A stretch of DNA of 18,641 bases, taken from assembly GCA_026982215.1 (NCBI GenBank), contig JALSHN010000198.1, positions 1 to 18,641 of the forward strand, read 5' to 3'. The notes beneath the pieces are model-generated. The model saw nothing but the letters and a program-made list of their open reading frames with translations. It was not told the DNA's origin and did not search any database. Origin of the DNA: Gammaproteobacteria bacterium (GTDB taxonomy: Bacteria; Pseudomonadota; Gammaproteobacteria; S012-40). Positions 14,838-18,641 of the stretch are shown here, one piece after another (positions within the stretch are counted from its first letter, which is position 1; every line of letters starts with the position of its first letter). Both the position numbers and the translations under genes were made by a program.

Positions 14838-16093
14838 GCGACCACCCTACCACCTGCCAGGACGACTACGATCCCAACAGCATGCCGGTGGAAGCCGCCC
14901 TGGCCTTCATCGAGCGGGAGATCCGCCCGGTGGCGGGCAGCGAATCCCTCGCCCTCTCCGAGGCCTTGGACCGGGTGCTCTCCCAAGACATCCGTTCCCC
15001 CATGAACGTCCCCGCCTTCACCAACTCGGCCATGGACGGCTACGCCCTGCGCGGGGAGGATCTGCCCCAAGAGGGCGCCGTGGAACTCACCGTGGTGGGC
15101 AAGGCCCTGGCCGGCCATCCCTACCCCGGCACCGTGGGAGCCGGTGAGGCGGTACGCATCATGACCGGCGCCCCCCTGCCCCAAGGCGCGGATACCGTGA
15201 TCATGCAAGAACGGGTGGAGGTCCTGCCCGGGGGGCGGATCCGTATCCAGCCCGGCCACCAGCCGGGAGAAAACGTCCGCCAGGCCGGAGAAGACATCGC
15301 CGAAGGCGAGGTGATCCTCACCAGCGGTCGCCGCCTGGCCCCCGCCGATCTCGGACTGCTGGCCTCACTCGGCATCGCCGAGGTCCGCTGCCGTCGCCGC
15401 CCCCGGGTGGTCATCTTCTCCACCGGGGACGAGCTGTGTCCCCCCGGCGTCCCCCTGGGACCGGGACAGATCTACGACAGCAACCGTCCCACCCTGAGGG
15501 CGCTACTGCAACGACTGGGGGTGGAGGTCCTCGACATGGGTCACATCGGCGACGACCCCGCCGCCCTGCGCCGGTCCTTCCAGGAGGCGGCAACCATGGG
15601 CGATGCCCTGATCACCAGCGGCGGCGTCTCGGTGGGTGAGGCCGATTACGTGAAATCGCTGCTGGAAGAACTGGGCGAGGTGCACTTCTGGAAAATGGCC
15701 ATGAAACCGGGGCGGCCACTGGCCTTCGGCCACCTGGGAGAGACCGCCTTCTTCGGCCTGCCCGGCAACCCGGTGTCGGTGGTGGCCACCTTCTATCAAT
15801 TCGTCGCCCCGGCACTACGCCGCCTAGCCGGCGAGACCCCGCGCCGAGGACTGACCCTGCGCGCCGTGGCCCTGGAGCGGCTCAAGAAGCGGCCGGGCCG
15901 GGTGGACTTTCAACGCGGCATCCTGGAGATCGATGAAAACGGCCGCATCGGTGTGCGCAGCACCGGCAACCAAGGTTCCCACGTCCTCAGCTCCATGAGC
16001 CGGGCGGATTGTTTTATCGTCATCGAAAGCGAGCGTTCCACGGTAGAACCCGGCGAGGAGGTGACGGTGCAATACCTTCCCAGCCTGCTCTGA
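14834..16093 (+). CDS. moeA: Molybdopterin molybdenumtransferase
   Basis: MoeA inserts molybdate into adenylylated molybdopterin, the step before MobA acts. The 419-residue length (411 in E. coli) fits. Key motifs: VPAFTNSAMDGYALRGEDL (domain with the MPT-binding aspartate), IMTGAPLPQGADTVIMQE, FSTGDELCPPG, IYDSNRPTL, ITSGGVSVGEADYVK (MPT-binding domain) and FFGLPGNPVS. The C-terminal beta domain runs from about residue 330. The ATG overlaps the mobB stop and has GAGGAG 8 nt upstream. moaA-E, mogA and modABC are not in the window. The gene is the last of the deaminase-mobA-mobB-moeA run and is convergent with the lysine-rich protein gene. Confidence 0.96.
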   Translation: MSDHPTTCQDDYDPNSMPVEAALAFIEREIRPVAGSESLALSEALDRVLSQDIRSPMNVPAFTNSAMDGYALRGEDLPQEGAVELTVVGKALAGHPYPGTVGAGEAVRIMTGAPLPQGADTVIMQERVEVLPGGRIRIQPGHQPGENVRQAGEDIAEGEVILTSGRRLAPADLGLLASLGIAEVRCRRRPRVVIFSTGDELCPPGVPLGPGQIYDSNRPTLRALLQRLGVEVLDMGHIGDDPAALRRSFQEAATMGDALITSGGVSVGEADYVKSLLEELGEVHFWKMAMKPGRPLAFGHLGETAFFGLPGNPVSVVATFYQFVAPALRRLAGETPRRGLTLRAVALERLKKRPGRVDFQRGILEIDENGRIGVRSTGNQGSHVLSSMSRADCFIVIESERSTVEPGEEVTVQYLPSLL

Positions 16094-16094
16094 G

Positions 16095-16113
16095 GCGCGG
16101 TCGAACCCCGCGC
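16095..16113. terminator. Possible hairpin between moeA and the convergent lysine-rich gene
   Basis: GCGCGG (16095-16100) pairs with CCGCGC (16108-16113) across a 7-nt loop, two bases after the moeA stop. The stem is GC-rich and could also serve the opposing gene. There is only TTG rather than a T-tract on the plus strand and none on the minus strand, so intrinsic termination would be weak. It fills most of the 46-bp convergent gap. Confidence 0.35.
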
Positions 16114-16139
16114 TTGCAACAACGGGACGGGATCCGGCC

Positions 16140-16766
16140 TCACTCCTCGGTGCCATCCCCCTCGGCCGACGGGTCGGGGAGGACGGCCGGCGGTTTGCTC
16201 GGGGCCTTCTCCTTCGGCAGGGTGTTGCCACGGGTTACCACGGCCTTGTTGGCCGTCTGCTTCCTGCCGCTGGTCTTTTTCTTCGCTGTGGTCTTTTTCT
16301 TGGCCAGTAGCTTCTTGCGCGCCTCGGCGGCCTTTTTCTTCGCCTTCTCCTTGCGTTCCCACTCCTTCTCCCACTGGGCGATGAACCGCTCCACCGCCTT
16401 CTTCAACGCCGCCTGTTTACGCTCCTCGGCCTTGCGGGCCCGTTCTTCCTCCCGCTGCCTGGCCAATTCGGCCTTGCGCTTCTCGGCCTCGGCCTTTTTC
16501 TTGGCCAATGCCTTCTTTTTTTCCAACGCCTTCTGCTTTGCCAGCGCTTTCTTCTTCGCCAACGCCTTCTTCTTCGCCAACAGCTTTTTCTTGGCCTCCG
16601 CCTTCTTCTTCGCCAGCAGCTTCTTCTTGGCCTCCGCCTTTTTCTTGGCGAGCAATTTCTTCTTCGCCAGGGCCTTGCGCCGCCTCTGAAGCTCCAGTTT
16701 CTTCTTCTCTGCAGCACTCACTTTTTTATTGTTGCTCGATTTCTTGCTGCTGGCCTTTTTCGCCAT
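16140..16766 (-). CDS. Extremely lysine-rich repeat protein (hexamer [A/L]-x-A-K-K-K)
   Basis: A 208-residue, very basic protein of unknown function. It starts MAKKASSKKSSNNKKVSAAE. Residues 32-97 are about eleven consecutive six-residue units: ALAKKK, LLAKKK, AEAKKK, LLAKKK, AEAKKK, LLAKKK, ALAKKK, ALAKQK, ALEKKK, ALAKKK, AEAEKR. A mixed-charge segment (98-150) follows with one aromatic island, VERFIAQWEKEWERKE. A second basic patch is KKLLAKKKTTAKKKTSGRKQT, and the tail is Pro-containing and acidic (AEGDGTEE). The composition recalls histone H1-like tails such as Pseudomonas AlgP, though the repeat differs; nucleic-acid or polyphosphate binding is a guess. ATG 16766 is chosen because AAGGAG (16773-16778) lies 6 nt upstream. 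The frame is open further, to 16832, but lacks such a site. Confidence 0.8.
   Translation of the reverse strand: MAKKASSKKSSNNKKVSAAEKKKLELQRRRKALAKKKLLAKKKAEAKKKLLAKKKAEAKKKLLAKKKALAKKKALAKQKALEKKKALAKKKAEAEKRKAELARQREEERARKAEERKQAALKKAVERFIAQWEKEWERKEKAKKKAAEARKKLLAKKKTTAKKKTSGRKQTANKAVVTRGNTLPKEKAPSKPPAVLPDPSAEGDGTEE
16476..16673 (-). repeat. 18-bp in-frame tandem repeat array inside the lysine-rich gene
   Basis: About eleven imperfect 18-bp units encode the hexamers. Part of the array behaves as a 36-bp higher-order unit encoding LLAKKKAEAKKK, present twice in full. Units differ mainly at third positions (AAG/AAA, GCG/GCC, TTG/CTG), so the protein repeat is better kept than the DNA repeat. 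On the plus strand this appears as a TTCTTC-rich polypyrimidine stretch. Confidence 0.75.
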
Positions 16767-16823
16767 GATTTTCTCCTTGAATTCAAGCTCGCATCGTTCT
16801 CCGGGCTGGCGTTGCGCATACAA

Positions 16824-16851
16824 AATATACACGCAAGCCCTATTTCGGCAA
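16824..16851 (-). promoter_or_regulatory. Putative sigma-70 promoter of the lysine-rich gene
   Basis: Minus strand: -35 TTGCCG (16846-16851, 4/6), 16-bp spacer, -10 TATATT (16824-16829, 5/6), giving a leader of about 50 nt. It begins just downstream of the S8 protease stop codon, so the lysine-rich gene can be expressed independently of the protease. A 7-bp inverted repeat, CTCCGGG (16799-16805) and CCCGGAG (16853-16859), brackets it. Confidence 0.5.
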
Positions 16852-16865
16852 TCCCGGAGCAGGCT

Positions 16866-18641
16866 TTACCGCTTTTTCCTGCGATATCGCTTGTGGCGAG
16901 CGAGCATGCCCCCCAATGCCACCAGGCTAGACCACGCCACGGCACCGCGATCGACAGCAGCATTGTTCTGCGCTCGAGGGGCGACCTGGATACGAATGAT
17001 GCGCTGATCACCGTTTTCCCCCTGGAAAGTCAGGCGATAATCCCCCACCGGGCCGGCATTGTCCCATTGAAAGCGGTTGTCTTGGAAACGCGCACCCGGC
17101 GGCAGCTCGGAGATCAGCGAAAATCGCTCCGTGGCCGGCAAGACGAAATTGAGCGTCCCCCCCAGGGGGACGCGATAAAACGTGCGTTCACTGTCGTTTT
17201 CCGGCGCCGGGTCCTCCACGTACAGCACCACCTCCCGGGTCGCCACGGCGCAGTGATCATCGCTGGCCTGAAAGCGAAACCGGTATTCACCGGCACGCTC
17301 CGGGGTGAAACGCAGCTCATTCCCCAGCACCGAGGGCAGCGGCTCCACACCGGAAGACACACCCTCCCACCATGTCCAGCGCACCTGCCCATCGAGATCG
17401 GAGGCCGACCCACGCAGCCGCACCACCTCACCCACCCGTGCCTGCACCGCCGCCGGCGCCTGCACCTGCGGCGGGGCATTGCCCACCCAGGGACGACACA
17501 GACGCAGACGATAACCATCCGGCGCACTGTCACGCCCGTCATCCTGCGGCAAACGGAACACCAAGCCACGATAGGTCCCACTGCCGGCAACGGCAGCAGG
17601 TAGGATCAAGCGGGCCACCGGCGCCGCCGGAGCCTGGGCCACCGACGCCACCACCTCGGCCGCCTCGCGCTCGGGGTCGAAACGCACCCAGACATCCTCG
17701 CCCCCCACCACCAAGCGGGTACGCTGGGGGTCGTCGGCCTGCAACTCGAGGATCCAGTCTGCCTCGCCGTGGAAGTGATAGGCATGGACATGGTCGTAGG
17801 CATCGCCTTGAATCGTTGCGGCCACCTCTGCGTCCGCAGGCAAAAAACCCAGATGCAGCGGAAAATGACGCCGTTGACGCACCCGGCCGTCATCGAACTC
17901 CACACTCAGCAACCAACGCCTGTGGGTGGAGAACCGCCCGGCACGGAGCTGGAAACTCACCAAGACCTCCTCCTGGGCGGCCAGGGGGGCGACGCTGACG
18001 GCGGACGAGCGCAATTCCAGAGGCGCCCCCGGCGGCGGCAGCAAACTCACCTGCAACGCCCCGCCATCCACCACCCCGGCGTTCTCCACCACCAGATTGA
18101 GGGTGAACTCCTCATGGGGATCCACCAGGCCGTCCCCGTCGCCATCATCGACCAGCACGGCCTCACGCAAGAGGTACAGCGGCCGCGGATCCTGCAAGGC
18201 GGCCAGGGCAGCGGCGGCATCCAGCCGTCCCCCCGTCCTGGACAATCCCAAAGGGGGGTCGAAGGGACGCACCCCGGACAACAGGGCCGCCCGCAGGGCA
18301 CGCCAATCGGCCTGAGGCGCCACGCTCTGCAGCAAGGCCAAGGTACCGCTCACCAGCGGCGCAGCCACCGAAGTGCCGGAAACGGTGGCATACTTCCCGT
18401 CCAGATCAGTGGTGTAGACCGCCTCTCCAGGGGCGAACAGGTCCACAGAAAAGGCGCCGACGTTGCTCCAAGTGGCTGGCCGCTCCTGGCGATCGAGGGC
18501 ACCGACGCTGATGACATTGGCCAAACCCAGGGCGGCGGGATAGAGCGGGGCCTGGTCCAGATCACTGTGATCGTTACCGGCCGAGGCCACCAACAACACC
18601 CCCTGGCGCTGCAGATCCAGCAAGGCCTCGCGCTCCACGGC
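16866..18641 (-). CDS. Subtilisin-family (S8) serine protease, C-terminal part (runs off the right edge)
   Basis: The visible frame (about 590 residues) enters from the edge; the GTG at 18638 is internal. It holds the end of an S8 domain: VLLVASAGNDHSD with the oxyanion Asn, YPAALGLANVISVGALD, SVDLFAPGE, and catalytic Ser in SGTSVAAPLVSGTLALL (Ser90 counted from 18638). The catalytic Asp and His lie beyond the window. Then come an EF-hand-type calcium loop D-x-D-x-D-G-x-x-D-x-x-E (165-176), a beta domain of CARDB-like character (175-265), a PPC-like beta domain with YHFHGEADWILEL (270-380), a PKD/Ig-like domain (388-475: GNAPPQVQAP to VVLYVEDP) and another beta domain to about 555. The C-terminus is a short hydrophobic stretch (AVAWSSLVALGGMLA) and a basic tail (RHKRYRRKKR), as in surface-sorting or anchoring signals. 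Probably secreted and cell-surface. Confidence 0.92.
   Translation of the reverse strand, partial: AVEREALLDLQRQGVLLVASAGNDHSDLDQAPLYPAALGLANVISVGALDRQERPATWSNVGAFSVDLFAPGEAVYTTDLDGKYATVSGTSVAAPLVSGTLALLQSVAPQADWRALRAALLSGVRPFDPPLGLSRTGGRLDAAAALAALQDPRPLYLLREAVLVDDGDGDGLVDPHEEFTLNLVVENAGVVDGGALQVSLLPPPGAPLELRSSAVSVAPLAAQEEVLVSFQLRAGRFSTHRRWLLSVEFDDGRVRQRRHFPLHLGFLPADAEVAATIQGDAYDHVHAYHFHGEADWILELQADDPQRTRLVVGGEDVWVRFDPEREAAEVVASVAQAPAAPVARLILPAAVAGSGTYRGLVFRLPQDDGRDSAPDGYRLRLCRPWVGNAPPQVQAPAAVQARVGEVVRLRGSASDLDGQVRWTWWEGVSSGVEPLPSVLGNELRFTPERAGEYRFRFQASDDHCAVATREVVLYVEDPAPENDSERTFYRVPLGGTLNFVLPATERFSLISELPPGARFQDNRFQWDNAGPVGDYRLTFQGENGDQRIIRIQVAPRAQNNAAVDRGAVAWSSLVALGGMLARHKRYRRKKR

Noticed and set aside
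16140..16766. TolA-like or ribosomal-protein-like identity for the lysine-rich gene
   Set aside because: There is no N-terminal membrane helix or C-terminal TolA domain, and no recognisable ribosomal-protein fold or neighbours.
16767..16832. Longer N-terminus for the lysine-rich protein
   Set aside because: The extra residues cross the promoter and the AAGGAG ribosome binding site that serves ATG 16766.
1..18641. Mobile element, prophage, CRISPR or defence island
   Set aside because: No transposase, integrase, terminal inverted repeats, spacer-repeat array or nuclease/sensor cassette is visible; gene content is mostly housekeeping.

Overview
The window is high-GC, densely packed chromosomal DNA from a gammaproteobacterium. 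The best fit is a purple-sulfur or sulfur-oxidising lineage (Chromatiales/Ectothiorhodospiraceae-like); this rests on overall gene content and on a SoxXA-binding-protein-like lipoprotein, so the exact taxon is an inference. I see no rRNA, tRNA, CRISPR array, insertion sequence or phage gene. The longest stretch without a gene is under 200 bp.

Left part (1-4129): the 5' portion of guaB (IMP dehydrogenase) reads leftward off the edge from a well-formed promoter. Divergent from it runs a tight rightward operon: a small lipoprotein, xseA (exonuclease VII large subunit) and a secreted M23 (LytM-like) peptidase. The last two overlap by ATGA. The operon meets a convergent HAD-IB phosphatase head to tail.

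Middle part (4221-11588): rppH (RNA pyrophosphohydrolase, GTG start) and ptsP (nitrogen-PTS enzyme I with GAF domain) form a neighbourhood common in gammaproteobacteria. After a 149-bp gap holding nested inverted repeats comes a PAS-GGDEF-EAL protein in which both cyclic-di-GMP active sites look intact. It is followed by a protein with a degraded methyltransferase-like fold and by a UMF1/Atg22-like MFS permease that can only start at a TTG codon.

Right part (11585-18641): a leftward P-loop protein of the 'predicted ABC-class ATPase' family (MRB1590-like) overlaps the permease at the stop codons. It is divergent, with 20 bp between starts, from a rightward four-gene operon: nucleoside (guanine-type) deaminase, mobA, mobB, moeA. 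This makes and finishes molybdenum cofactor. The edge holds two leftward genes: the C-terminal part of a subtilisin-family (S8) protease with an EF-hand-type loop, Ig/PKD-like domains and a hydrophobic-plus-basic C-terminal tail, and downstream of it a small, extremely lysine-rich protein built of about eleven [A/L]-x-A-K-K-K hexamers.

Most genes are ordinary housekeeping. The least explained items are the lysine-repeat protein, the S8 protease tail, the methyltransferase-like/MFS pair, the ABC-class ATPase, the orphan Sox-binding-like lipoprotein, and an AT-rich patch inside the EAL domain. I did not find a clear new multi-gene defence or mobile system.
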